Counted from the stretch's first letter, positions 17,278-25,514 are shown. The stretch: DNA of 50,076 nt from Acidobacteria bacterium UBA2994 (GCA_002346545.1 DEAA01000023.1:1189-51264); one strand, 5' to 3'. The notes: generated by a model from the letters alone, not told the origin. Numbers and translations are program-made.

Positions 17278-19188
17278 CTACCGTCGGTACGCGACGTCCT
17301 CGCGAGCTGTGGCGATGAAATCGTCGACCGAACGTGCTCCAAGATCCCCATCGGCACGATGTCGCACAGCGACTGCCTCATTGGCAGCCTCGCGGTCGCC
17401 GATGACCAGCATGTACGGGATCTTGCGCAATTGCGCTTCGCGGATCTTATACCCCATTTTCTCCTGCCGGGCATCCACTTCGACCCGCAGGCCGGCGTCG
17501 CGCATGCGGACGGCTATCGCGTCGGCATACTCGACGTGGCGATCGGCAATCGGCACCAGTAGCGCCTGCACCGGCGCCAGCCACATCGGGAACGCGCCGG
17601 CGAAATGCTCGATCAGGAGCGCGATGAACCGCTCGAAGCTGCCGAAGATGGCCCGGTGAATCACGACGGGACGATGCTCGGCGTTGTCGGCGCCAATGTA
17701 CTTTAGCTGGAACCGCTCCGGGAGCTGGTAGTCGAGCTGAATGGTCGCACATTGCCAGTTTCGACCGATGGCGTCGACCACGTGGAAGTCGATCTTCGGG
17801 CCGTAGAAGTTGCCCTCGCCTTCGGCGATGCGATAGGCCTGACCGGCCGCGTCGAGCGCCTGCTTGAGCTGCGCCTCAGCCTGGTCCCAGGTCTCGGCGT
17901 TTCCCAGGAAGGTCTCGGGTCGGGTCGAGAGCTCGACCGAAAAATCGAGCTTGAAGTCGGCGTAGACCCCCTGCACCAGACGGAGCAGCTGTTCGACCTC
18001 GTCGCCGATTTGGCCCTGGGTGACGAAGCAGTGGGCGTCGTCCTGACAGAATTGCCGCGCCCGGGTCAGTCCGGCCAGCACGCCCGACGCCTCGTCGCGG
18101 TGCAGCACGCTCTGGTCGTGGAACCGGAGCGGGAGGTCTCGGTAGCTCCGGGTCTCGCTGGCGAACACCAGCATGTGCCCGGGGCAGTTCATCGGCTTCA
18201 GGCTGTAGGTTTCTCCCTCCGATTCGAGCAGCAGCATGTTCTCCGCATAGTGTTCCCAGTGTCCGGAGGTTTCCCAGAGCTGTTTGTTGTAGACCAACGG
18301 CGTTCGCAGCTCGACATACCCGGCCGGAAACAGCATCGATCGCATGTAGTCGGCCAGGATGTTCCATAGCGTGGTGCCGTGGGCCAGCCAGAACGCGGCG
18401 CCGGGTGCCCATTGGTGGAATGTGAACAGCCGGAGATCCTTGCCGAGCTTCCGGTGGTCGCGTTTCTTGGCCTCCTCCAGCCGGTGGAGGTGCTCTTTCA
18501 GCTCTTTGTTGTTGAAGAACGCCGTGCCGTAGATCCGCTGCATTGGCTGGTTCTTCGCGTCGCCCTTCCAGTACGCGGCCGAGTTGTTCAGTACCTTGAA
18601 CGCCTTGAGCGTGCCGGTCGAGGGCACATGGGGGCCGGTGCAGAAGTCGATGAAGGCGTCCTCGATCGTGTAGCAGGAGACGACTGGACCACCCTTTTCT
18701 TCGATCAGCTGAACCTTTAGCGGCTCGCCCCGGTCGGCGAAATACTGCTTCGCCTCTTCCTTGGACAGCATCTTCCGCTCGTAGGCGAGGTTCTGCGACG
18801 CCAGCTCTTTCATCTTGGCCTCGATCGCCTCGAGGTCCTCCGGCACGAACGGCCGGTCCACGATGAAGTCGTAGAAGAAGCCGTCGTCGGTGGGCGGGCC
18901 GATGCCGCACTGTGCCTCCGGGAACAGAGCGGTGACCGCCGCCGCCAGCAGATGCGCGGTGCTATGCCGATAGAGCTCGAGTGCGACGTCCGAATCCTTG
19001 GTGATGATGCGGACCGACGCGTCGGCGTCGAGCGGATGGGTCAGATCCACGACCTGGTCGTCGACCGTAGCGGCCAGCGCTGCCTTGGCCAAGCGCGGCG
19101 AGATGTCTTCGGCCACCTGGAGCACGGGCGCCCCGGTCGGCACATGTCGGGTAGACCCATCGGGCAGGGTGACGGTGACTTGATCCAT
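17278..19188 (-). CDS. thrS: threonine-tRNA ligase
   Basis: 636 aa from ATG 19188 (MDQVTVTLPDG), where the N-terminal TGS domain begins. The editing domain (HSTAHLLAAAV near residue 75, and CTGPHVPSTG), the class II core with the zinc-binding cysteine in MNCPGHML, motif 2 (HRDEASGVLAG, RQFCQDDAHCF) and the C-terminal anticodon domain are all present. The ATG lies 15 nt from the 3' CCA of the tRNA-Val encoded just upstream and has no convincing Shine-Dalgarno sequence. The mRNA therefore probably begins at the tRNA-processing site. Downstream order thrS-infC-rpmI-rplT-pheS-pheT is the classical one. Confidence 0.95.
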   Translation of the reverse strand: MDQVTVTLPDGSTRHVPTGAPVLQVAEDISPRLAKAALAATVDDQVVDLTHPLDADASVRIITKDSDVALELYRHSTAHLLAAAVTALFPEAQCGIGPPTDDGFFYDFIVDRPFVPEDLEAIEAKMKELASQNLAYERKMLSKEEAKQYFADRGEPLKVQLIEEKGGPVVSCYTIEDAFIDFCTGPHVPSTGTLKAFKVLNNSAAYWKGDAKNQPMQRIYGTAFFNNKELKEHLHRLEEAKKRDHRKLGKDLRLFTFHQWAPGAAFWLAHGTTLWNILADYMRSMLFPAGYVELRTPLVYNKQLWETSGHWEHYAENMLLLESEGETYSLKPMNCPGHMLVFASETRSYRDLPLRFHDQSVLHRDEASGVLAGLTRARQFCQDDAHCFVTQGQIGDEVEQLLRLVQGVYADFKLDFSVELSTRPETFLGNAETWDQAEAQLKQALDAAGQAYRIAEGEGNFYGPKIDFHVVDAIGRNWQCATIQLDYQLPERFQLKYIGADNAEHRPVVIHRAIFGSFERFIALLIEHFAGAFPMWLAPVQALLVPIADRHVEYADAIAVRMRDAGLRVEVDARQEKMGYKIREAQLRKIPYMLVIGDREAANEAVAVRHRADGDLGARSVDDFIATAREDVAYRR

Positions 19189-19203
19189 TTGAAGCGGTGG
19201 GAT

Positions 19204-19281
19204 TGGTAGGCACGGGCGGACTCGAACCGCCGACCTCCTGCGTGTCAAGCAGGCGCTCTAACCAGTCTGAGCTACGCGCCT
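19204..19281 (-). tRNA. tRNA-Val (anticodon GAC), CCA encoded
   Basis: 78 nt on the minus strand. Acceptor stem AGGCGCG with CGTGCCT (one G-U pair). The D arm is GCTC..GAGC. Anticodon stem CCTGC/GCAGG carries loop TTGACAC, so the anticodon is GAC, reading GUC/GUU valine codons. The variable loop is AGGTC. The T arm is GGCGG-TTCGAGT-CCGCC, followed by discriminator A and an encoded CCA. It heads the thrS transcript and has its own strong promoter 79 nt upstream. Confidence 0.95.
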
Positions 19282-19359
19282 AAATCTCCATAGGGCAAGG
19301 TGTTCGTTCTCCCCCTCCCAGGCTCTAGTCGTCGGCTGTACCGACGGACCCAACCTAAA

Positions 19360-19389
19360 AATATAGCAACCGCGAGAAAACGCCGTCAA
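19360..19389 (-). promoter_or_regulatory. strong promoter for tRNA-Val and the thrS operon
   Basis: Minus strand -35 TTGACG (19389-19384), 18-nt spacer, -10 TATATT (19365-19360). The leader of about 70 nt before the tRNA contains a CGTCGG-TACAG-CCGACG hairpin. No other good promoter is visible before thrS. Confidence 0.7.
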
Positions 19390-19445
19390 TCCACGCGTCT
19401 AACTGTCGTAAGTGACTGAGCACAGGATTCAAGTACGACCCTGGG

Positions 19446-20618
19446 CTACGCGGCGGGAATGTCGGCAAGATGCTCGAGGGCGCGGTCGAGCATCGGGTCT
19501 TCAGCAGGGACGGCGAGCTCGGTTCCGAACTCGGCGACAGGCGGCTGCGCTACCACGGCCGGTTCGACACCTGCTCGATGAATAGGATCGCCTGATGCCG
19601 TGAGGTACCGGACCGACGACAGCAGCAGGCCGCCGCCGTCGGGCAGCGGCACCAGCGTCTGTTCGGCGGCGCGACCAGCCGTGCGCAGGCCGACGCTATC
19701 GGCGCGGTCGGCGTCAGTCAGCGCAGCGGCGAACAGCTCCGCCGCTCCGGCGGTGCCGAAATCGGTCAGCAGTACGACCGGCGCTTCGATCGTGGCGTCG
19801 ATGCCGCTCCGCTCGATGGGGATCTGTTCGCTGGTGGTTTCCCTGATGGCCAGGGTCTCGGCGTCGGTGAAGACCGCTGCTGCCTGGAGACCAGAGTCAT
19901 AGTTTCCGGTCGCGGTGCCTCGCAGATCGACGACCAGCCGTTCCGCGCCTTGTTCGGTCAGGCCTGCCGTGGCGGCGGTGACGGCGTGCGCCGTCGTGGC
20001 GTCGAATTCCGCGATCCGCAGGTAGCCCATGTCGTTGGCCACCAGACGGCTGGTGACGTTCGCGGTGCGGCCATCGCTGCGCGTTAACTCGAGGTCAGTC
20101 GGTTCGGCCGCGTTCCCGCGTATGACGGTTAAGGCAACAGATGACCCGGGTGTTCCCTGGAGCAGCTGATGTCCGCGGACGGTCGACATCATCCGGGTAG
20201 GATGGCCGTCAATCGAGCGGATGAAGTCGCCCGGTTGCAGGCCGGCTTCAGCCGCCGGCGAGCCGTCCCGGGCGGCGACCACCTGAATGTAGTACTGACG
20301 CGTGAGTACCAGGCCGACCCCGGCGTCGCCTGCGGCATCGCCCGCCTCGTGGGTCTCGACCTCGTCGGCGGTCAAGTAGGCGCTTTCCGGATCGAGGCCC
20401 TCGGCCAGACCCCAGAGCGCACCCTTCATTACGTCGACCGGTTCGACCTCTTCGACGTAATTGGTCGAGACCAGCGAGACAACATCCTCGAAGATTCGAA
20501 GGTGCCGGTAGGTGCCCTCCAGCTCAACTTCGCGTCCGATCAGGCCGCCGACCAGGGTGTAGGCGAGGATGGGCGCCGTGACGACGAGGATGAAAAAGCG
20601 AGTCCGGTCGGTCATCAA
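19446..20618 (-). CDS. S41-family (C-terminal processing protease-like) protein with both catalytic residues lost
   Basis: 390 aa: N-terminal membrane anchor (8-27), helical segment, PDZ domain (about 100-165, GSPAAEAGLQPGDFIRSIDG) and an S41 catalytic fold (about 185-360). In active Ctp proteases the nucleophile lies in GTAS-A-S-E and the general base in TFGKG. Here the corresponding stretches read DFGTAGAAELF and LRTAGRAAEQ, giving Gly291 for Ser and Arg316 for Lys. The fold motifs around them are retained, so this is probably a stable non-catalytic homologue, acting perhaps as scaffold or PDZ adaptor in the periplasm. It follows the decayed EnvC gene on the same strand. Confidence 0.85.
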   Translation of the reverse strand: MMTDRTRFFILVVTAPILAYTLVGGLIGREVELEGTYRHLRIFEDVVSLVSTNYVEEVEPVDVMKGALWGLAEGLDPESAYLTADEVETHEAGDAAGDAGVGLVLTRQYYIQVVAARDGSPAAEAGLQPGDFIRSIDGHPTRMMSTVRGHQLLQGTPGSSVALTVIRGNAAEPTDLELTRSDGRTANVTSRLVANDMGYLRIAEFDATTAHAVTAATAGLTEQGAERLVVDLRGTATGNYDSGLQAAAVFTDAETLAIRETTSEQIPIERSGIDATIEAPVVLLTDFGTAGAAELFAAALTDADRADSVGLRTAGRAAEQTLVPLPDGGGLLLSSVRYLTASGDPIHRAGVEPAVVAQPPVAEFGTELAVPAEDPMLDRALEHLADIPAA

Positions 20619-20636
20619 GATCTCACAAGAGAAGAG

Positions 20637-20657
20637 GGCTTACGGCCAACGTAAGCC
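20637..20657 (-). terminator. hairpin between the EnvC remnant and the S41 gene
   Basis: Perfect 8-bp arms GGCTTACG (20637-20644) and CGTAAGCC (20650-20657) with a 5-nt loop. On the minus strand they are followed by the pyrimidine-rich CTCTTCTCTTG. It would end or attenuate transcription from the pseudogene into the S41 gene, whose start lies 19 nt further on. Confidence 0.5.
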
Positions 20658-20664
20658 ACCCCCT

Positions 20665-21214
20665 CTATTTTACTGGATCGACAGACTGACCGTCGACGCG
20701 CAGCTCGATGTAGGGCGTGGTGTCCGAGCCCGCGGCCGCCATTGCGGCAGTGCCGAGGAGTGCCCGGTCCTGCACACGCACCCCTGCGTGGACCGCCAGC
20801 GAGGGGAGGTGGCCGTAGAGCATCGCGGACTGGGCGGCGATGGCTTGGCGACGACGCGTCTGGCGTCCAGCGCCCCTTGCTGGATTGTGGCCATTTCGGT
20901 CTGGCGAGCTGTAAGGGCGCCGCGTGGGACTTTGAGGTGGTTCAGGGGCTCGCGGCCTGGTCGCTCCGTGCCAGAATGCTAAGCAAGCGATCGGCGCGGC
21001 CGAGACTGCGTAGTTTGTCCGCTTTAAGCAGTAGGCGGGCGTAGCCGGGTGAGTCCAGTTTGTAGAGCTCGACCGATCTCGCCTCGACTGTCGGCGAGCT
21101 CGCCCACCTTGCTCTGTCGGTCGGTTTCGAGCACGTCCATTTCGGCCGGGAGCGTCTGTTCGTGCTTGCCAGCGCGTCGGCTTTGGCTTTGAGTTCGCGC
21201 GCGCGGTTTTCGAT
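20665..21214 (-). pseudogene. decayed EnvC-like murein hydrolase activator (M23 family) gene
   Basis: No single frame is intact, but joined minus-strand frames give a recognisable EnvC relative. From about 21214 the coiled coil reads IENRARELKAKADALAS, shifts frame to EMDVLETDRQSKVGELADS, then shifts again to ELYKLDSPGYARLLLKADK and SLGRADRLLSILARSD, and ends at a TGA. After that stop the same frame resumes with LTARQTEMATIQQGALDARR. A third shift leads to LYGHLPSLAVHAGVRVQ and IELRVDGQSVDP, the very end of an M23 (LytM) domain. The linker and nearly all of the M23 domain are missing, so a large deletion accompanies at least three frameshifts and one stop. EnvC proteins activate septal amidases; an envC-ctpA order is common, matching the S41 gene next door. 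Confidence 0.8.
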
Positions 21215-21266
21215 CTAGTCCCGGTGAGAGTGTCCAATTCCAGGACGCGAGGTCCGAGGCTCCGGT

Positions 21267-21272
21267 TACTCT
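21267..21272 (+). promoter_or_regulatory. -10-like TACTCT 6 nt before the ruvX start
   Basis: TACTCT followed by 6 nt and the GTG start at 21279. No Shine-Dalgarno sequence is present. Weaker match than other leaderless candidates in the window; no clear -35. Confidence 0.35.
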
Positions 21273-21278
21273 ACGGGG

Positions 21279-21749
21279 GTGCGCATCGTGGGAATTGATC
21301 TCGGGCGCCGTCGGATCGGACTGGCCATGAGTGATGCCAGCGCGACTCTTGCGACGCCGTGGCAGACGATCGCGGGAAAAGGGGTAGCTGGGCAGGTGGC
21401 CGTTCGAATCGCGGACGTCGTGCGAACCTTCGACGACGATGGCGATGAGGTCACTGGACTGGTTGTCGGTTTGCCGGTTCACCTTGATGGGCGACCGCAT
21501 GAAGATGCGGAACGCGTTCGTACCATTGCTGAGCTGCTCGGACGGCGGCTGCGGGTGCCGGTCACGCTCCAGGACGAGCGGTTGACCAGTGTGGAGGCCG
21601 AGAGCAGACTGTCGGAGCGGGAGCGTGACTGGCGCCAGCGGAAGGCGCGGCTGGATGCCGCGGCCGCGGCGGTGATACTGCAGGAGTATCTGGACGGACG
21701 CAGACAGGATCCGCCGCAGCCAGACGTGGCGGAGACAGGAGAAGGCTGA
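21279..21749 (+). CDS. ruvX: putative pre-16S rRNA nuclease / Holliday junction resolvase homologue (YqgF family)
   Basis: 156 aa, RNase H-like fold. The N-terminal GIDLGRRRIGLAMSD carries the first catalytic Asp. GLVVGLPVHLDG and the QDERLTSVEAE segment are the other family motifs, and the C-terminal LDAAAAAVILQEYL carries the final acidic residue. YqgF proteins act in 16S rRNA 5' maturation, and resolvase activity has been proposed. It starts with GTG and lies 19 nt before mltG, a very common pairing. Confidence 0.92.
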   Translation: MRIVGIDLGRRRIGLAMSDASATLATPWQTIAGKGVAGQVAVRIADVVRTFDDDGDEVTGLVVGLPVHLDGRPHEDAERVRTIAELLGRRLRVPVTLQDERLTSVEAESRLSERERDWRQRKARLDAAAAAVILQEYLDGRRQDPPQPDVAETGEG

Positions 21750-21768
21750 GGGTTTCGCCGTCGCCACC

Positions 21769-22815
21769 ATGAAGAAGGCGCTGCTAGTTGTCGGTGTGTT
21801 GGCGTTGGTGGGCGGCGGCGCGGCCGCCTTCTTGGCCAGGGCGCTGTACGATCGGGCCGACCAGGCGTACCGCGGGTATCCGGGCGAAGAGGTATTCGTC
21901 GATGTTGCGCCCGGCACTTCGACCCTCGAGATCGGTCGACAGCTGGTGCGAGCCGGTGTCGTCGAAGACAACCAGGTGTTTCGGGTTGGGTTGTGGCGCA
22001 GCGGGCGGGAGCGGTCGCTGCAGGCCGGCGAATACCGCTTTGCTGGACCGATGTCGGTGCTCGAGGTGATCGATGCGCTGGCCCGCGGTCAAGTTTACTT
22101 GCGCACAGTCACGTTCCCAGAGGGTTTGACCCGATGGGAGATGGCCGATGTGTTCGGACAGTCGTCATTCGGTACGGCCGAGGAATTCCTGGCGGCCAGC
22201 GAGCGGGTCGAGCTGGTGCGGGCTCTCGATCGTGAGGCGTCAGATCTCGAGGGGTATCTCTTTCCGGAGACGTATGCGCTGCCCCGCGACGCCACTGCCG
22301 ACGACCTGGTCGAGGCGATGGTGGCGCAGTTCGAGCGGGTGTTCGACGACGAGCTCAGGGACCTGGCGGCCGAGCGCGACTTGACGGTGCGCGAGGTGGT
22401 GACCCTGGCGTCGTTGATCCAGCGAGAGACCGGACTCGACGAAGAGCGGGCCATCGTGTCTGCGGTCTACAACAACCGGCTTCAGCGGCGGATGCCGCTC
22501 CAGTGTGACCCGACAGTCATCTATGCGCTGATGCTCGACGGGCTCTACGACGGTAATCTGACCCGCGAGAACCTTCGCTACGATTCGCCCTACAACACGT
22601 ACGTCTACCCCGGGTTGCCCCCGGGACCGATCTCGGCCCCCGGCGCTGCCGACCTGCGCGCCTCGCTGCGCCCGTCCGACGACACGTTCCTCTACTTTGT
22701 CAGCCGTAACGATGGCTCCCACGTCTTCGCCAACACGCTCCGCGAGCACAACGGCAACGTGCGCGAGTGGCAGGTGGAGTACTTCCGACGGCGTCGACCG
22801 GTGGCCAGCCGATAG
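21769..22815 (+). CDS. mltG: endolytic murein transglycosylase MltG
   Basis: 348 aa, one N-terminal inner-membrane helix (about 4-24), a LysM-like subdomain and the YceG catalytic domain. The catalytic Glu is in LASLIQRETG (E220; E. coli E218). AVYNNRLQRRMPLQCDPTVIYAL, YDSPYNTYVYPGLPPGPI and the C-terminal YFVSRNDGSHVFANTL complete the signature. It cleaves nascent glycan strands within the membrane, so is thought to set chain length. Probably cotranscribed with ruvX. Confidence 0.95.
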   Translation: MKKALLVVGVLALVGGGAAAFLARALYDRADQAYRGYPGEEVFVDVAPGTSTLEIGRQLVRAGVVEDNQVFRVGLWRSGRERSLQAGEYRFAGPMSVLEVIDALARGQVYLRTVTFPEGLTRWEMADVFGQSSFGTAEEFLAASERVELVRALDREASDLEGYLFPETYALPRDATADDLVEAMVAQFERVFDDELRDLAAERDLTVREVVTLASLIQRETGLDEERAIVSAVYNNRLQRRMPLQCDPTVIYALMLDGLYDGNLTRENLRYDSPYNTYVYPGLPPGPISAPGAADLRASLRPSDDTFLYFVSRNDGSHVFANTLREHNGNVREWQVEYFRRRRPVASR

Positions 22816-22911
22816 CCCGCTGACGAGTTTACGGGCATTTCGCCTCAGGACTCTGGCAGCCGCAATACTTCACCTCGCCTGGAGCCTGTAGCTTGCGTGC
22901 TGGAACTCGCG

Positions 22912-23808
22912 TTATCGCGAGCGATCCAGTTCCCTGACGAGTTCTAACGCCACCTCGTAGGCGAACGTCATTGCGGACGCGTCTAGATGGTTGGCGGTGT
23001 CATTCGGGGTGTGGATGATGCCGAAGATCGGCGGAGTAGGGCCGCCAGGCGGCGGACCATTGAGCAGGCCGTGCAACTGGCGAGCCTCGTCCGAGGGGAG
23101 TAGGCCGATCGAGATGTTCGGGATGCCGGCGACCTGGAAGCTGCGGTCGTCGCTGGTCGGAAACTGCTCGAACCTGAGGCAACCGTGGCCGCCCACTGCA
23201 CAGACGCGCTCCAGTGCGTCGTAGACCTCGGTATTACCATCATTCGACGCTGGGCCGTAGATCACGGTGTTGCCGTAACCGTTGATGTCGAGGTTCACCA
23301 TGGCCGCGACGCGCTGAGCGTCTGGCGTGCTGACGTAGTGCGCCGAGCCGAGGAGCTGCATTTCCTCGAGGTCGAAGAACAGGATCCTGAGCCGGTGGTC
23401 CAGCGATTCGTTGCTCAGCGTCGCGGCCATCCGCGCCAGCACCGCCACCGACGACGCGTTATCGACCATTCCGTGGCTCAGCGAGCCGTCCTCGAGCGGC
23501 GCCGCGTCGTAGTGGGCGCCAACCACGAGATCCCGCTCACCTTCTCCGATATCGACAATCAGGTTGCGGCCCTCGGCCGGTCCCACCTCGGTTGCTCGCG
23601 GATTCGAGAACGTCTGCACCTCGTAGGTCAGGCCATAGTCGTCGAGCAGCGCGGTTAGCGCATCGAAGCGTGCTTCGGCCGTGGGCTGGTCGAGTCGTTG
23701 CGCGTCTCCGACGATGCCTGGCAGCGGTTCGAGAGGCTGGGCGACAGTGGGAACCGAGGCGAGCGAGAGAGTGGTGATGATTGGGACGATGAGGCGGTTA
23801 GGGTGCAT
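22912..23808 (-). CDS. secreted M28-family zinc aminopeptidase
   Basis: 298 aa with a signal peptide (cleavage near TVAQ, residue 23). The dinuclear zinc centre is visible: GAHYDA (His, Asp region), bridging Asp in GMVDNASS, Glu pair in FDLEEMQLLGS, Asp in MVNLDINGYG and His in IIHTPNDT. It is expected to release amino-terminal residues from peptides in the periplasm or outside. Stands alone on the minus strand, facing mltG. Confidence 0.88.
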   Translation of the reverse strand: MHPNRLIVPIITTLSLASVPTVAQPLEPLPGIVGDAQRLDQPTAEARFDALTALLDDYGLTYEVQTFSNPRATEVGPAEGRNLIVDIGEGERDLVVGAHYDAAPLEDGSLSHGMVDNASSVAVLARMAATLSNESLDHRLRILFFDLEEMQLLGSAHYVSTPDAQRVAAMVNLDINGYGNTVIYGPASNDGNTEVYDALERVCAVGGHGCLRFEQFPTSDDRSFQVAGIPNISIGLLPSDEARQLHGLLNGPPPGGPTPPIFGIIHTPNDTANHLDASAMTFAYEVALELVRELDRSR

Positions 23809-23811
23809 GCC

Positions 23812-23838
23812 TCAGGCTCCAGGCTTCAGGCTCCAGGC
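23812..23838. repeat. short tandem duplication
   Basis: Two near-identical copies of a 13-14 nt unit (CAGGCTCCAGGCT) lie in tandem just upstream of the M28 start codon. Only two copies and no spacer structure, so not a CRISPR. May affect the leader of the M28 mRNA. Confidence 0.6.
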
Positions 23839-23902
23839 CAGGGTGTAGCGCACGGTGTTCATGCTGAGTTTGGGCTCGATTAGGAGTGTGGGCCTAGGCC
23901 GA

Positions 23903-24157
23903 CTACCGGTCAGAGCGATCCTGCCAGCCGTCAACTTCCGTGTAGAACAGTGCTGTTGTCTCGAGATTTAGATCGACGTTGGAACGGATGAGCGCACCTG
24001 TTCGGCCAGGCAGTTTGCTTCCCTGAGACAGCAGCAGACCGAGCGTAGCGATGGTCATCATCCCGATAGCAAGCCGCCAAAGCCGGCCACGAGATCCCAC
24101 GGCCGACAGGCCAGCGGAACCTGTGGAGCCCGAGACCTTCTTACCTGATCGGGTCAA
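23903..24157 (-). CDS. small single-pass membrane protein overlapping the YeiH-type transporter gene
   Basis: 84 aa from a TTG at 24157, inside the last codons of the transporter gene (17-nt overlap). A GGGGGG lies 7 nt before the TTG. One hydrophobic helix (LWRLAIGMMTIATLGLLL, about 26-43) follows a basic, Ser/Gly-rich N-terminus; the rest is polar. Internal GTG and ATG-ATG codons are possible alternative starts. No family recognised. Overlap suggests coexpression with the transporter, perhaps as an accessory subunit. Confidence 0.5.
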   Translation of the reverse strand: MTRSGKKVSGSTGSAGLSAVGSRGRLWRLAIGMMTIATLGLLLSQGSKLPGRTGALIRSNVDLNLETTALFYTEVDGWQDRSDR

Positions 24158-25442
24158 ACAGCATCCCCCCGAACGCCAAATACGCGGCGATCAGTGTCAA
24201 AACTAGATTGAAAGTCTGGCCCACAAGATAGAGCGCCAGCGGGCGCCCGCCCTGGATCTGGCTCGCGAGGGCGCGGAAGTTCGATTCGAGGCCGATGCTG
24301 ACGAAGGCCAGGCAGAACAGCCACCCGCGGAAGTCGGACGTGACGTCGATGATGTTGTTCACGGCCTCGTCGCCCATCGTCGGCACTAGGACGAAGGAGA
24401 AGAACAAGGAGGCGCCAACGAAGCCCAGGATGAACTTCGGGAACCGGGTCCAGATCTCGGTGGCGGCCGGCCGGGCCGCCTCGTCAGACTTCTCGACGTT
24501 GGTGACCCAGTAGACGGCCACGAGGAACGCCACCAGGCCGATCAGGATGTTCTGGATCATCTTGACGATGGCGGCGACCTGGCCCGCCTGCTCGCCCAGT
24601 ATGGCGCCGGCCGCCACTACCGCGCCGGTGGCATCGATGGTGCCGCCGATCCAGGCGCCGCCGACGATCGGATCCATCCCGATGGCGTCGATGGCCAGCG
24701 GCATCAGCACCATCATGGCCACGGTGAAGATGAGTGTCATGCCGACTGCAAGGGTGAGCTCATCCTTCTTCGCACGCACCGCTGCCGCGGTGGCGATCGC
24801 GGCAGACACACCGCACACCGAAGTGGCCGTGGCGATGATGATGACAAGCGACGGGCTGTTGATCTTCAGCACGCGGATGCCGAACCGGTACATGAAGAAG
24901 ATGACCACCGGCGTGACGAGCCAGGCCACGAACAGTCCGGGTGGACCCAGGTTGAGGATCCGGTTAAAGAGGATCTCGGCCCCCAGCAGTACGAGGCCGG
25001 TCTTGATGAAGAACTCGCTGCGCAGCGCCGGCTTGATCCAGCCAGGGGTGCCGACGCTGTTCGAGACAATGAGGCCGAGCAGCAGCGCCCAGAAGGCGTA
25101 GCCTACCCCTGCGGCTCGGATACCGGTCTGGTTTGCCAGGAAGTAGGCGACCACGGCCAGAAGGAACAGAGGGATGAACCCGGCCTGGTGGAGCACTAGT
25201 GAGCCGCCCATGAAGACGGCGGGGATGGCCGTCATCAAGGCGAAGCCGATCCCCAGCACCGCCAACGGAAAGAGCCGGCCGTCGATGGCGTCGACCGGAT
25301 TGGCCGTCCATTGTCCGAGGCCGGCCACGCCGGTGACCAAGCCGGCCACGGTCAGCGCGATCAGAAACGCACCGATCCAGATGGCCCACCAGTCCTCCGA
25401 GGTCAGGAGCGCCGACCGGGTAGGCTGGGCGTTGTCGGTCAT
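24141..25442 (-). CDS. YeiH-family putative sulfate exporter (UPF0324)
   Basis: 433 aa, about 11 transmembrane helices. Family features are the early LVLHQAGFIPLFLLAVVAYF helices, SRSEFFIKTGLVLLGAEILF-like segment, CGVSAAIATAAAV motif and the GAWIGGTIDATGAVVAAGA stretch. The family is annotated as putative sulfate or anion exporters with thin experimental support. It is transcribed away from the penicillin acylase gene, from a shared palindromic -10. Confidence 0.88.
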   Translation of the reverse strand: MTDNAQPTRSALLTSEDWWAIWIGAFLIALTVAGLVTGVAGLGQWTANPVDAIDGRLFPLAVLGIGFALMTAIPAVFMGGSLVLHQAGFIPLFLLAVVAYFLANQTGIRAAGVGYAFWALLLGLIVSNSVGTPGWIKPALRSEFFIKTGLVLLGAEILFNRILNLGPPGLFVAWLVTPVVIFFMYRFGIRVLKINSPSLVIIIATATSVCGVSAAIATAAAVRAKKDELTLAVGMTLIFTVAMMVLMPLAIDAIGMDPIVGGAWIGGTIDATGAVVAAGAILGEQAGQVAAIVKMIQNILIGLVAFLVAVYWVTNVEKSDEAARPAATEIWTRFPKFILGFVGASLFFSFVLVPTMGDEAVNNIIDVTSDFRGWLFCLAFVSIGLESNFRALASQIQGGRPLALYLVGQTFNLVLTLIAAYLAFGGMLFDPIR

Positions 25443-25461
25443 GATCTGTAGTCGGGCCGGA

Positions 25462-25471
25462 GATTATAATC
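25462..25471. promoter_or_regulatory. palindromic -10 serving two divergent genes
   Basis: GATTATAATC is a perfect palindrome with TATAAT on both strands (plus 25465-25470; minus 25468-25463). Predicted leaders are about 38 nt to the penicillin acylase ATG (25515) and about 14 nt to the YeiH ATG (25442). The two polymerases could not bind at once. Confidence 0.6.
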
Positions 25472-25514
25472 CCGGAACAACCAGCCGGATCTGTCAGAGG
25501 TCGAAAGGACCCCT

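Noticed and set aside
17876..18910. Long open frame (344 codons) on the minus strand inside thrS
   Set aside because: Out of frame with thrS; Arg/Pro/Gly-rich low-complexity product, a shadow of high-GC coding sequence.
19189..19360. T-box or amino-acid riboswitch before thrS
   Set aside because: No T-box sequence or antiterminator; the space is taken by a complete tRNA-Val and a short leader.
23812..23838. CRISPR-like repeat
   Set aside because: Only two direct copies without unique spacers; a tandem duplication.
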